From contig JABLUY010000067.1 in NCBI GenBank assembly GCA_013306675.1, forward strand, positions 1 to 64,000: a DNA stretch of 64,000 bases, in the 5' to 3' direction. The translations under genes and the position numbers were made by a program. Below are positions 1 to 9,000 of the stretch, in pieces. Each line of letters opens with the position of its first letter. Position 1 is the stretch's first letter. This stretch comes from Thraustochytrium sp. TN22. Its lineage: Eukaryota > Sar > Bigyra > Thraustochytrida > Thraustochytriidae. The notes beneath the pieces were generated by a model. It had not been told where the DNA came from. It saw only the letters and a list, made by a program, of their open reading frames with translations, and did no database searches.

Positions 1-70
1 CGCCCGCGCCGCCGCCGCCGCCCGCGCCGCCGCCGCCGCCCGCGCCGCCGCCGCCGCCCGCGCCGCCGCT
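1..70. repeat. 18-bp GC-only tandem repeat
   Basis: The unit CCCGCGCCGCCGCCGCCG is repeated about three and a half times in near-perfect register and continues beyond the left edge. Read on the minus strand it encodes GGGGGA. It may be coding low-complexity sequence or promoter-proximal GC repeat. Confidence 0.8.
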
Positions 71-94
71 GCCGCCGTCGCGCCCGCGCTGCAT
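1..94 (-). CDS. Possible 5' end of a glycine-rich protein, cut by the window edge
   Basis: A minus-strand ATG at 94-92 opens a frame that stays open to the window edge. It begins M-Q-R-G-R-D-G-G-S and then runs into Gly/Ala repeats (GGGGGA) encoded by the 18-bp tandem repeat at the edge. Only 31 codons are visible, so no function can be assigned. Gly/Ala-rich N-termini are seen on other genes here (SmD2, FAD synthase), which makes a real start plausible. The frame could equally be an accident of a GC-only repeat. Confidence 0.25.
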   Translation of the reverse strand, partial: MQRGRDGGSGGAGGGGGAGGGGGAGGGGGAG

Positions 95-288
95 TGTCGC
101 TCTGCTGGCACGCCGAGCGGCGCGCGCCCGGCGCCGGCCCGCGATCGGCCATCCGCTGATGATCCGCAGTCTACCGTGACCAGGTATCCACATTAGGCCA
201 CTACATGCCGGGAAGTGTGCGGGAAAGCGAACAATTGCCCGCTCATCGGCGAGCCCAGCGAAGCGATCGTTGCTCATCCGCCAGCCAT

Positions 289-659
289 TCACCCGTTCTC
301 CAGCAGCGTGCGGAAGGAGCAGTCAAAGAGATCCGGATCTGCGCAGACGCCGCGGAGCGCGAAGAACGTCTTGCCGAGCTGGCGGCAGCGGCCCTCGTTT
401 AGGCGTTCCATGAAATCGTTCCATTCTATTGTGCTTGAAAACTCCACTGCAGGACGTGCAGGCGGCGCGCGCCCATGCCGAGGCGCTCTGCCGCAGGCCT
501 GGGCGCGAGCGACGCGAGGACGAGCCGCTGAAAGCCCGGGAGCTGCGGGGCAGCCTCCTCGACCCGGCTGCGGACTTCCTTCTCCGTGCGCACGCCATGG
601 TGGATGGAGAAGATCGTTGCCGAGGGCTGCGCGCGGAGCGCCGCCTCCTCCTCGTCCAT
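289..659 (-). CDS. Small unrecognised protein, two segments in different frames
   Basis: Two minus-strand segments look protein-coding but lie in different frames. The first begins at the ATG at 659 (M-D-E-E-E-A-A-L-R) and reads to a TAG near 426. The second, from about 445 to the TGA at 289-291, reads T-I-E-W-N-D-F-M-E-R-L-N-E-G and ends T-L-L-E-N-G. Both have balanced amino-acid composition, unlike the Arg/Ala/Pro-rich shadow frames. A short intron or a frameshift must separate them. A CTGCAG acceptor-like site lies between, but I found no donor of matching phase, so the junction is unresolved. No family was recognised. Either a small two-exon gene or a decayed one; it sits in a region with other decayed genes. 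Confidence 0.35.
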
Positions 660-735
660 GCGCGCGCGCGTGTGGTCGTGTGTACGTTTGCTCACCTAAC
701 TAAGTGGCCAGATGTTTCTCTGGCACCTGTGCGAA

Positions 736-1995
736 AGGCGAGGTGACAGCGGCGATGACAGACGCGGCCCGCCGCCAGCAGCGCTTCCGGGCCAACGCCG
801 GCATGCCGCTCCGCACCTGGCGCCACCGCAGCCTGGACCTCGCCGCGGCGCGCCCGGCACCGGCCTCTTCCTCGTGCAGCTGGGCCCAGAGGTGCCCATG
901 GACTCGGCTGAGTGCAAGGCGCTGGAGCAGACCCTGGCGGACCAGAACCTGAGCGTGCGCGAGAAGCGCTCGTGCCGCTTTGGGGACACCCTCCTGGTGC
1001 GCGGCCCGCCGGCCGCCGCGCGCGCGCTCGCGCGCCGCCACCCGGGCGTGGTGGACCTCGTCGTGCCCGTGCCGCACGCGCGCCGCGCCGAGGCCACCGC
1101 GCACCGGCCGCCGCGCGCCGGCGGCGTCTGCACCGCGGACGAGGCGCGCCGCCAGGTGGGCGCGCTGGACGCCCTGGCGCGACCCGGCCGCGGCGCGGCG
1201 GCGGACTACATCCGCGCGGCCGCCGACCGCGACAACTTCGGCCAGGGCGCCATCATCGTGGTCTGGGACGAGGCCTGGCGGCCGGGCGCGGGCGGCGCCG
1301 AGCTCGAGCAGCGGCGCGGCGGCGCGCCCGTGCCCTTGGAGCCCGTCGAGCCAGAGGACACCAAGGCCCGCGTGGCACTGCTGGCGGACAGCCACGCGGC
1401 GGCCGTCGCATCCGCGTGCTGCGGCGCGACCTTCGGCTAGGCCTCCGGCGCGGAGCTCGCCTTCCTGCCGCTCAACGCGGACGTGGCCTCATCGCTGGCG
1501 GTCGTGGACCGGCTCGCGCGCCGTGAGCGCGCCAAGCCCGCGGCCGAGCAGAAGGCCATCGTGGTCTCCATGAGCTTCGTGCTGCGCTTCGACGAGGCGG
1601 CCTGGAAGGCCTCGCGCGCCTCCTGCCAGCGCGCCGTGGAGCAGTGGACCGAGATCATGCGGCTGCTCCGCCAGGAGTACCCGCGGCTCGTCTTCGTGGC
1701 CGCCGCCGACAACCGCGGTGCGGACCTCTGCGCCTTCGACTTCGAGTCCAACCGCGCGCCGGGCTGCGAGGTCTCCGGCTGCTACGAGTGGCCCACCTTC
1801 GGCCACGGCCACGCCTACCGGTCGGGCGGCGAGCCCCTGGTGCGCGTCGGCGCGCTCGAGGCCGCCACCAACGCGCTGCCGGCACAGGCGCGCGTGGCCA
1901 AGGTCAGCAACCGCGGCGACTGCGTCGGCGCCTATGCGCGACGGCGGCCAGCTCTTGCTGGAACGCGGCGAGGTCGGCGCGCAGCGCGTCTAGCC
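736..1995 (+). pseudogene. Decayed subtilisin-like serine protease (S8 family)
   Basis: Subtilases are Ser/His/Asp proteases with a propeptide followed by the catalytic domain. From about 860 the frame reads a propeptide-like stretch (G-L-F-L-V-Q-L-G-P-E-V), then an Asp-site-like segment (Q-G-A-I-I-V-V-W-D-E-A-W, about 1240-1270), a His-site-like segment (D-S-H-A-A-A-V-A-S, about 1390) and an Asn/oxyanion-like segment (A-A-A-D-N-R-G, about 1700). Three signs of decay are visible: the likely N-terminus (ATG 756, M-T-D-A-A-R-R) is in a different frame from the propeptide; a TAG at 1438-1440 interrupts clear homology (C-G-A-T-F-G-stop-A-S-G-A-E-L); and the frame breaks off after S-N-R-G-D-C-V-G near 1935, so the catalytic-Ser GTS block is absent. 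The His motif is also atypical (HAAAVA instead of HGTxVA). Confidence 0.6.
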
Positions 1996-2489
1996 GCTCC
2001 TGCGCCGCTTGCACCTTCTCGCTCGTGGTTGGCGGGAGAGGGGCCATGCGCGGTCGCCTAGCCGAAGCGTGCAAAGCAACGGAAGCTGTGCTGGCGGAAG
2101 TACGTCGTCTCTGTTGCGCGCACCTCGAAGATTTTCCACGAGTCGCCCGTCACGGTCACGTGTGCCAGCGCCGCCGTGACGCAAATCTGGACGCCTGACC
2201 CGTCCTTGCTCTCCACGAAGCCGCTCACCAGCATGCCCGCGCCGTCCTCGTAGAGCTCGTGGCGCCCCGGCGGGTTCGGAAACTCTTGAAGCGAGTAGCA
2301 GACCAGGGAGACTGAGTTGGGCGCGATCCTGGTCCTCGTCAGTTGCGTGTTGAAGTAGTACTGCTGGTTCGCATCGTCGTCATGCGTGTCGGGGCTGAAC
2401 GCGCCGCTGAATTCAGTGGCCTCCCCTGCATACATGGTGCGCGCCCCTTCCCCGGCTCTGGTCTCCGCCACCTTGGTCGAGTCCTGCAT
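1904..2489 (-). CDS. Small protein with C-terminal coiled coil, probably two exons
   Basis: Exon 1 (2489-2104) starts M-Q-D-S-T-K-V-A-E-T; there is an in-frame TGA upstream of this ATG. It encodes about 128 residues of mixed composition (for example Q-Q-Y-Y-F-N-T-Q-L-T-R-T-R), which looks like a folded beta-rich domain. A 46-bp intron (2103-2058, GTACTT...CTAG) keeps the phase into exon 2, which encodes a heptad-like helix (S-E-K-V-Q-A-A-Q-E-R-L-D-A-L-R) and stops at 1904. Predicted length is 179 residues. Without splicing the protein would end at a TAG at 2058-2060, and the coiled coil just downstream would be in another frame. The last codons overlap, antisense, the truncated end of the subtilase relic, so the native C-terminus may have been replaced. 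No family recognised. Confidence 0.45.
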
Positions 2490-2496
2490 GCCAGCT

Positions 2497-2614
2497 TGCC
2501 GCAGCTTGCCGCAGCTTTCAAGTTGCCGCAGCTTTCAAGTTGCCGCAGCTTTCAAGTTCGCCGCAGCTTTCAAGTTCGCCGCAGCTTTCAAGTTCGCCGC
2601 AGCTTTCAAGTTCC
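2497..2614. repeat. 17/18-bp tandem repeat encoding NLKAAA
   Basis: About seven copies of (T)TGCCGCAGCTTTCAAG. The left copies are 17 bp and the right copies 18 bp (an added C). On the minus strand the 18-bp units encode N-L-K-A-A-A in frame, while the 17-bp units shift frame. The array lies just upstream of the minus-strand ATG at 2489. Confidence 0.85.
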
Positions 2615-3025
2615 CTTGGTCCTCGCCACTCACCGCGAGCTCGGCTGCCGTCACCGCTGCTCGCGCGGGGTGGCCGCCACGCAGCCAGCGCGTCGTCGGC
2701 CCAGAGTCCGAGCTCAGAGAGAGCTGCGATCGCGGCTGGAGGCTGCCTCTCGAGGCGCGACGCGGACTCGAACCTGAAGTTGAACGTGAACTTGATGGCG
2801 AACTTGAACTTGATGATGACAGTGAATCACAGGTGGCGCGCACTGGGGTGCGCGCGCGCAGTCGTGGGTGACTCGATAGCTTGGCGGCGCCGCGCCGCGG
2901 TGCCGCGGAACAGGCCCGTGGCGAGCTGCTGCAGCATGATGATCATCATCATCGTCGATGCTGGCAGTGCCCGAAGAGGAAACCTGGACCAAGACCCGCG
3001 CGGGCCCGCGCGGCACGGCGCTTCC

Positions 3026-3100
3026 GTGGCGCGGTGCGGTGCGGCGTGGCGTGGCGCGGTGCCGTGCCCTGCCGTGCGGCGCGGTACGGCACGGTCCGGC
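3026..3100 (+). repeat. Period-5 GC array (15 units) directly upstream of a start codon
   Basis: Exactly 75 bp of units such as GCGGT, GCGGC, GTGGC, GCCGT and ACGGC kept in 5-bp register despite substitutions. It ends 8 bp before the ATG at 3109, so it must be 5' UTR or core promoter. Comparable arrays precede many genes in this window. Confidence 0.85.
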
Positions 3101-3108
3101 GAGACAAG

Positions 3109-3840
3109 ATGAAGGGGGAGGAGAGCGTCGCGAGGCTGGCGGAAAGCAAGGCTGCGACCAAGGCGGCAGAGGACTGGTGGGCTACCGTCAAGGTCTGCAT
3201 GCTCGTGTCGTTACCGGCGAGCGTGGCGGCTGTGGTTGTGGCGCTGAGGCAGCTCGTGCAGGGCCCGGCGCTGGTGGATACGCCGGGCTTTGACCCAACG
3301 TCGGACCTCCACGTGCTGGCCACGCTCGCCATGCGGCTCGCGCTTGTCTCCGCCACTGGGACCTTGATTACGCTCGCAATGCAGCAAGCGGCCGCGGGAG
3401 GGTCCGTGCCAGCGTGCAACGCCTGCGGCCGTTCCATCGCGCAGCGTATGCTGCTCACCTTCGTGCTCTTTACCTGCCTCGCTGGTATCGGCCACATTTC
3501 CCTCAACCTACACAGGCCATGGGCCATGCGCTTGTTGCTGAGCTCCGTTGTGCTCATCGGCCATGCCGCGCTCGGCCTGCACGCTTTCGTGCTCGTCCAC
3601 CACTGTCGAAGGAAGCGTTTCTCCAAGGCTTGGCCGTCCAACGCGCCCAGCACGAGAGAGCGGCGCTCGCCGCATGCGCCGGCGCGCCTCACGCTGCAGC
3701 TGGCTCTGGTTGAGGCCTACGTCACCAGCAAGGACGAGGACCCAGACGGTCTCCTCTACTCGCCCTTTGCGCAGCTACAATCACAAGTGCACGAGCAGCA
3801 GCATATTTCTGCGCAGGGCGAAGGTGTCCGCCCTGCCTGA
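3109..3840 (+). CDS. Four-transmembrane protein of unknown function
   Basis: 243 residues from M-K-G-E-E-S-V-A-R-L. This ATG is preferred because all upstream in-frame sequence is translation of the GC array. Four hydrophobic segments are visible, at about residues 28-50, 69-95, 108-130 and 142-165. A short Cys-containing loop (P-A-C-N-A-C-G-R) lies before TM3. After TM4 comes a basic segment (H-H-C-R-R-K-R-F) and a soluble tail ending Q-G-E-G-V-R-P-A. The positive charges after TM4 suggest that the C-terminus is cytosolic. I do not recognise the family. Transcribed in the same direction as the SET-domain gene 370 bp downstream, with its own upstream array. Confidence 0.7.
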   Translation: MKGEESVARLAESKAATKAAEDWWATVKVCMLVSLPASVAAVVVALRQLVQGPALVDTPGFDPTSDLHVLATLAMRLALVSATGTLITLAMQQAAAGGSVPACNACGRSIAQRMLLTFVLFTCLAGIGHISLNLHRPWAMRLLLSSVVLIGHAALGLHAFVLVHHCRRKRFSKAWPSNAPSTRERRSPHAPARLTLQLALVEAYVTSKDEDPDGLLYSPFAQLQSQVHEQQHISAQGEGVRPA

Positions 3841-4012
3841 GCTCGGTGCACCGAGCTCTGTTCCGAGCCGAAGTCGCGGGCGCCATGTAAGATATGAACA
3901 AATGTGAAAACACGGCGTTGTAAACTTGCGACCGACAATCTTGTACTGGTACCGGGTGCGGCCTTTGTATACCAGCCTTATGATAATGTTGAAGTCAAGA
4001 ATGGTTGGCTCT

Positions 4013-4107
4013 CTGCTGTGCTCTGCTGTGCTTTGCTGCGCGGTGCTGTGCTCCGCTGTGCTCTGCTGCACGGTGCTCTGCTATGCTGTGCACTGCTGCG
4101 CTCCGCT
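4013..4107 (+). repeat. Period-5 (NTGCT) array, 19 units
   Basis: Nineteen consecutive 5-mers, mostly CTGCT, GTGCT and CCGCT, in strict register with interspersed GCGCG or GCACG units. Lies 100-200 bp upstream of the SET-domain ATG. Confidence 0.85.
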
Positions 4108-4160
4108 CTCCTCGTCGTTGTCGTGCTGACGACAGCAAAAAGGCAATACTCTGCTCTTGG

Positions 4161-4200
4161 CGGGTCGCGGGTCGCGGCGCGGCGCGGCGCGGCGCAGCGC
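4161..4200 (+). repeat. Period-5 (GGCGC) array next to the SET-domain start
   Basis: Eight 5-mers (CGGGT, CGCGG, GTCGC, then GGCGC repeated) ending 9 bp before the ATG at 4210. It is a second, more GC-rich array behind the NTGCT array. Confidence 0.8.
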
Positions 4201-4209
4201 GCGGGGAGC

Positions 4210-5322
4210 ATGTCGAGCGCGGCGGCGCTCAAGCTGCTGTCGCACGTGCGGCACCACGGCGCGAAGCTGGGGTCCGTGACGGTGCAGGATGTGCCAGGCA
4301 TGGGGCTCGGGTTGGTGGCGACCAAGCGTCTGCGCGCCGGGCGGCCGTTCCTGACGCTGCCGGAGAAGACATGGCGGCCGCTGTCGGCGGACGAGGCGTA
4401 CGTGCAGATGCGCGCCCGCAACTCGGCAATGCTAGACGAGCTGCAGGAGTTCGCAATGGCGCAGGACATCAGCATGCAGGCGCAGCTGCTGCTCATCGGC
4501 TCCGTGTGCTTCGTGGTGCACCTGCTGCGGGAGTTTGCTGACCCGTCCAGCATGGCGGCGCCACACCTGGAGGCCATGCCGAGGTCCGTCACCACGCCGC
4601 TCTTCTGGGATGGCCCGCAGATGGAGCGCCTGCAGGCCTCGCCCCTCGTGCAAAAGATCGCCGAGCGACGAGCGCTCATTGACAGCGTCTTCTCGCACGT
4701 CATCGAGCCGCACGCGCGCCACGAGCCGGATGCCAACCTGACGCCCGCCAACTTTAGTTTTGCCTGGTCGCTCCTGCTCTCGCGCGCCATCTCGGACCTG
4801 CGCTCGCGCATGCCCTTCTCGCTGCCGCCCGTGCTCGACATGATGAACCACTCCGCCGCGCCGCGCGGCCCTGGCATGTGCCAGCACTGGTTCGACCACC
4901 TCAGCCAGAGCTTCATGGTCGCCCCGCTGCTCGATGTTGAGCCGGGCGACCAGGTCTACATCAGCTACGGCGATCTGCCCAACGCCGACCTCCTGCGCCT
5001 CTATGGTTTCACCGTCGAAAACAATCCCAACGACTACATTGACTTTTACGTGTCTGGCCCCAACAGCCCCATGCGTATGCGCTGCATGCACGACGGCACT
5101 ATCGAGTACCCGACCGACGCGCCCCGCGTCGATCATCTCACCATGCAGGCTGCGCTCACGCGTACGCTTGACTCCTACGCGACCACGGTTGCCGACGATC
5201 GCCTCATGCTCACCGAGGTCTCCCGCGACGGTCTCCCCGTTGATGTGCTCAACGCCGTCCGCATCCGCCTCTCCGAGAAGCTCGCTCTCGAGCGCGCCAT
5301 TGCCGATCTGCGCCGCCATTAG
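4210..5322 (+). CDS. SET-domain protein lysine methyltransferase (SETD3/SETD6/LSMT-like)
   Basis: Transfers methyl groups from S-adenosylmethionine to lysine (or histidine in SETD3) of non-histone proteins. 370 residues from M-S-S-A-A-A-L-K-L-L. An N-terminal SET part carries G-M-G-L-G-L-V-A-T-K (about residues 31-40), corresponding to the GxG motif. The long insert typical of the RuBisCO-LSMT/SETD3/SETD6 class is present. The SAM-site motif is D-M-M-N-H-S (about 207-212), and the catalytic-Tyr region is Y-I-S-Y-G-D-L-P-N-A-D-L-L-R-L-Y-G-F (about 248-265). The C-terminal helical part resembles the Rubis-subs-bind domain but is short. Single exon. Substrate unknown. Class assignment is firm, subfamily is inference. 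Confidence 0.85.
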   Translation: MSSAAALKLLSHVRHHGAKLGSVTVQDVPGMGLGLVATKRLRAGRPFLTLPEKTWRPLSADEAYVQMRARNSAMLDELQEFAMAQDISMQAQLLLIGSVCFVVHLLREFADPSSMAAPHLEAMPRSVTTPLFWDGPQMERLQASPLVQKIAERRALIDSVFSHVIEPHARHEPDANLTPANFSFAWSLLLSRAISDLRSRMPFSLPPVLDMMNHSAAPRGPGMCQHWFDHLSQSFMVAPLLDVEPGDQVYISYGDLPNADLLRLYGFTVENNPNDYIDFYVSGPNSPMRMRCMHDGTIEYPTDAPRVDHLTMQAALTRTLDSYATTVADDRLMLTEVSRDGLPVDVLNAVRIRLSEKLALERAIADLRRH

Positions 5323-5533
5323 CCTGGTCGTGCATCATTTCGCGGCAGCTGCGAATCATGGCAACGCGCTGCGAACTTGTGGTAAAAGATGCTTCCTTGA
5401 GAAGTCACGCCTTCCACGGCTTTCCAAAGATAGTAGGTTAGAACTTAGGATCCCTGCGAGCCTTCAGGACTCGAGCCCAAACACAACGTCATCCGTCTCG
5501 CTCCCGAGAGGAGTGTGCTGTACGTGATCGCGG

Positions 5534-5845
5534 GGAACTAGCAGTTAAGCAAATACATTAATCGACCCAGCGTAACTGGCTGCAGATCTCTCTAATAGCT
5601 AGAGGGCTCTAGTAGAGCTTAGCTAGCTAGACTAGCCAGAGCCTCGCCTCTTCGTAGAGCTACTTTTTGACGGACGTTGTGACACGGACTCTGCGAAAGA
5701 ACTAGCAGTAAGCAAATACACTGATCGACCCGGCACACTTGGCTGCAGACCTCTCTCTAGAGCTAGCTAGAGAGCTAGCTACTAGGTAGACTCTAGCCTC
5801 GCCTCTTCGTGGAGCTTCTTTTGACGGAGGTTGTGGCTCGAACCC
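5534..5845. repeat. Imperfect direct duplication, about 145 bp, two copies
   Basis: Copy 1 (about 5534-5680) and copy 2 (about 5698-5845) share AACTAGCAG, AAGCAAATACA, ATCGACCC, TGGCTGCAGA, GCCTCGCCTCTTCGT and TTTGACGGA, in the same order. The central CTAG-rich part is the most diverged. No terminal inverted repeats or coding capacity seen, so it looks like a local segmental duplication. Confidence 0.75.
5753..5774. other. CTAG-type hairpin
   Basis: Arms CTCTCTAG and CTAGAGAG (8 bp) flank AGCTAG. One of several CTAG-rich hairpins in intergenic DNA of this window. Confidence 0.6.
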
Positions 5846-6075
5846 AACTCCATTCTTTCGCCATGAGGACATGGCGCATCAGTCGCCGTAACGGCTTCAA
5901 GCCCAAAGCGCATGCAGTGCCAGTGCGATGCAACATAGTGGCCCGAACACGGTGCAGACCATCGCGCGCGCAACTTGAGCGCGGCGCTTGCTCACGGCGC
6001 TTGCTCAAGGCGCTCGCTCGCGCGCGCTTGCGCTTGCTTGCTTGCGCGCGCGCGCTGCATGGTATCGGCAGCAGC

Positions 6076-9000
6076 ATGGCCGCGGAGCGCGCGCGGCGAC
6101 TACCGGCCATCATCGTGGACAACGATGATGGTGAGGACGGGCCGGAGGACTCGGAGGAGGACGCAGAGTCCCTCGAGGCGCTGGTGGAAGCCAATGACAT
6201 CGTGGCGCCGCTGCGCAAGACCCATGGACGTACCAACGCGAGCAGGTACCTGCGGCGCGACTCGTCGATACGCGCCGACGTGGCGGCACTCTTGACCGCA
6301 GATATGACGGCCTCAGCCAAGGCTCGCGCGGTGCGCGATGACAAGCAACGAAGGCGCGACAGGCGTATCACACGCATGCAGCGCAAGACAAATCGGCTAA
6401 AGGTACAGGAGCTCGTGGAACAAAACTCCTTGCCCTCCCCAAAGAAGCTCAAGGCGATCGAAATGAGGGCCTTCATCGAGGAGCGTCGCGTGCTCTGGGA
6501 CGATCTCAACCCGAACCGCGCCAAGGGCTCAAGCTCGCGCGTAGAGCACCCCGCCGTCGCTCGCTACGCGCTGCAGCCCGTCCCCGCCCAGTGGGATGCT
6601 CGCACGAAGAGCCCAATGTACGTTAGGTGACACGTTGCTCGCTCTGCAGTTCGAAAAAGGCAGGCGCCCACTGACCGACCGCGCGCTCTGACCATTCGCA
6701 CTGCGCAGCTTCTTTGGCCTCTTGGCGCAGCAAAAGGCTAATGACACGTTGTACGTCTCGCACTCGCCGTCGCCGGCTCCAAAGTGTAGCCTTGTACTCA
6801 CGCAGCCGCACGAGGCATGTCTCCGTGCAGCGTTGACGTGGATCTCAAGATCTTCGGGATCGTCTCAGATGACTGGAACGCGCAGCTGCAGGGTGCCGTG
6901 GAGCGCGCCGTCTGGCTCGCGCTGCCCCGGGCCGCTGGCATCCCTCGGAATTCGGTTCGCGTGATCTTCGCAGAAGAGGTGGCCGGCGAGAATCTGCGGC
7001 GCGTCGCCGAAAAGGTCAATCGCCGCGCCGGGCAGGATCCGGCCTTCGGCGCGCACCTCGCGAACCTCGCGCGCGAGGACGGCGGCGTGATGAACGTCCG
7101 GCTCTCCGTCATCACGCCGGCGACGCGCGAAGCGATCGCCAGGGTTGGCCACTTTCGCGTGCCACATGATGCGCCAGGGGAGTCCTTCGCACGTCGCCTC
7201 GTGACGCTGGACATTCCAGAGCTAGAGGTCTCCAAAGCAAGCGACCTGTCGGCGGCCATCGCGGAGGCCATCGCCAGCGGGGCCTTGGCGGCCTCCATGC
7301 GGCGGACGATCAAGTGCAGCAAGGCCTTCTCGCTCGCGCACAACCACATACCAAAGGCGCAAACCGGCTCACAGACGGACGACTACACGCTGGCGGTGGA
7401 CACGCCCCGGCATCGAAAGTCAGACGCGCGCGAGCAGCGCTTCGCCGCGTGCAAGGAGCTTGCGACTCATGTGGCAGAGGCCCCGCTGCTGACGCAGACA
7501 CTGGATCCCTCGCTGGTACGCACCACGCATCCAGTCTTCTTGCACCGCCACACGAAGCACATGCGACCGGATGTGCGACGCACGAACCCAATCTTTTGGG
7601 GCGCCTGGGCGCGACAACAAGTGCACGACCTGGCGCCGAACGGTCCGAACCCCCTGCTCTTTCACACGGCCTTCACATTCGACGACCGCGACTACGTACC
7701 CGCGGATCAGGAGTTACACGGCGTGAGCCGTGCCGAGGCCACGATGGCCGACGCGCGAGTGCAGAACCCAGTGTTTGCTGGCTACGTGCGCTGCAAGGAG
7801 GACTACGACGTCCTGGCACGCGAGGCAGAGGAGCGGTACAAGCAGTCGGAGGCTGCGCAGGCCGATGCGGACGAGGCCTTTGTGCTTTCCATGGCGCGAC
7901 GCACCAAGCGGTCGGAGCGTGCGCGGCGCGACGAGGAGGAGGAGGAGCGCATGCGAAAGTGGGTGGAGGCCACCATCAAGCGCAACCTGCACCCAGCGAC
8001 GCAAGGCTACAAGACGCGCCGTGTGCCTGCAGTGGCCGCGGACGCCGCGCGCCGCGTGCATCCGACCTGCTTCGGCTACGACACCGGGCCGGAGCAGGTT
8101 TTCCTGCCACATAGCGCGACGCAGGTCGTGCATCCTGCCTGCGTCGGGTACGAGCTGGCCGCCCAGGAGCCGCACCTCTTCTCGAACTCCGCGTCCAAGG
8201 TACTCAACCCGATCTTCCATGGGCTCTCTTTGCGCAAGGGCCCGCGCTTCGTGCCGGCGGCGACGGGCAACGACGTCATGGCGAAGCGGCGGCTTTTTCT
8301 GGAGGACCTCACGGCCAATCCGGTCAAGAAGCAGTCGGCGCTCTGCGTGGTTTGCTTCGGGGAAAACAGCACGGGGTGCCCCCGCTGCTGGCAGCCCGGG
8401 GCGTACGAGACCTCGGGCGCCTTGTCGGCTATCGACGACATTGCGTCAAACCTGACCAAGGCCATCGCCGCCAATGCGTTGCTCAAGAAGTCGACGCGGC
8501 GCCACGCCAAGCCCTCGGGCCAAGTCGCTGGCGACTCCGTTGGAGCAGCAGCAGCATCCGAGCCCTCCGGCGAGGCTTCCGAGGCGGGCAGCGCGACCAA
8601 GGACCGCGAGAGCGAGCGCGCCCAGCGCTTCCGCTTTAAGATGGCGGCCAAGGCGGCCCTCCAAGAGACGCTGCGGCTGTTGTCGCCAGAGGATATCGCG
8701 ACGTACCGGCGCACCAAGTGCACCTTCGTCACCATCTACATCAAGAGCTTGCCGACGGGCGAGGTAACGCGCTTGCGCATGGAGGCCAAGCGCACCGTGC
8801 GAGACCTGTACTTTCTCTACCGGACCAACGTGCGCAGCGACGTGGCCCACCTGCCCGGCTTCTGGATTCTCGTGCCCACCTTGCATGGCTTGGTGTGTCT
8901 GGACGACACGCGCCAGACGCACGACGAGATGAACTGCGCCTTTGAGCCCGGCGCGCTGACACTTGAGGACTACGGCATTTGCAAACCGGATAGCGAGGTC

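Larger units (their letters stand above)
2490..3108. other. Intergenic region between divergent small genes
   Basis: Holds the NLKAAA-type repeat, a run of GAACTTGA-like words near 2770-2815 and the period-5 array that ends 8 bp before the ATG at 3109. Several overlapping frames are open here, but all are biased Ser/Arg/Ala translations of repeats. I see no additional gene. Confidence 0.5.
3841..4209. other. Intergenic promoter region of the SET-domain gene
   Basis: Contains two period-5 arrays (4013-4107 and 4161-4200) between the stop of the four-TM gene and the ATG at 4210. The first 170 bp are relatively AT-rich. Nothing else recognised. Confidence 0.5.
5323..6075. other. Intergenic region with a tandem duplication and CTAG-rich hairpins
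   Basis: 753 bp, AT-richer than the genes. It holds an imperfect direct duplication (5534-5845) and dense AGCTAG words. The last 90 bp before the ATG at 6076 consist of GCGCTTGCTCAAGGCGCTCGC-like alternating runs. No coding sequence recognised. Confidence 0.55.
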
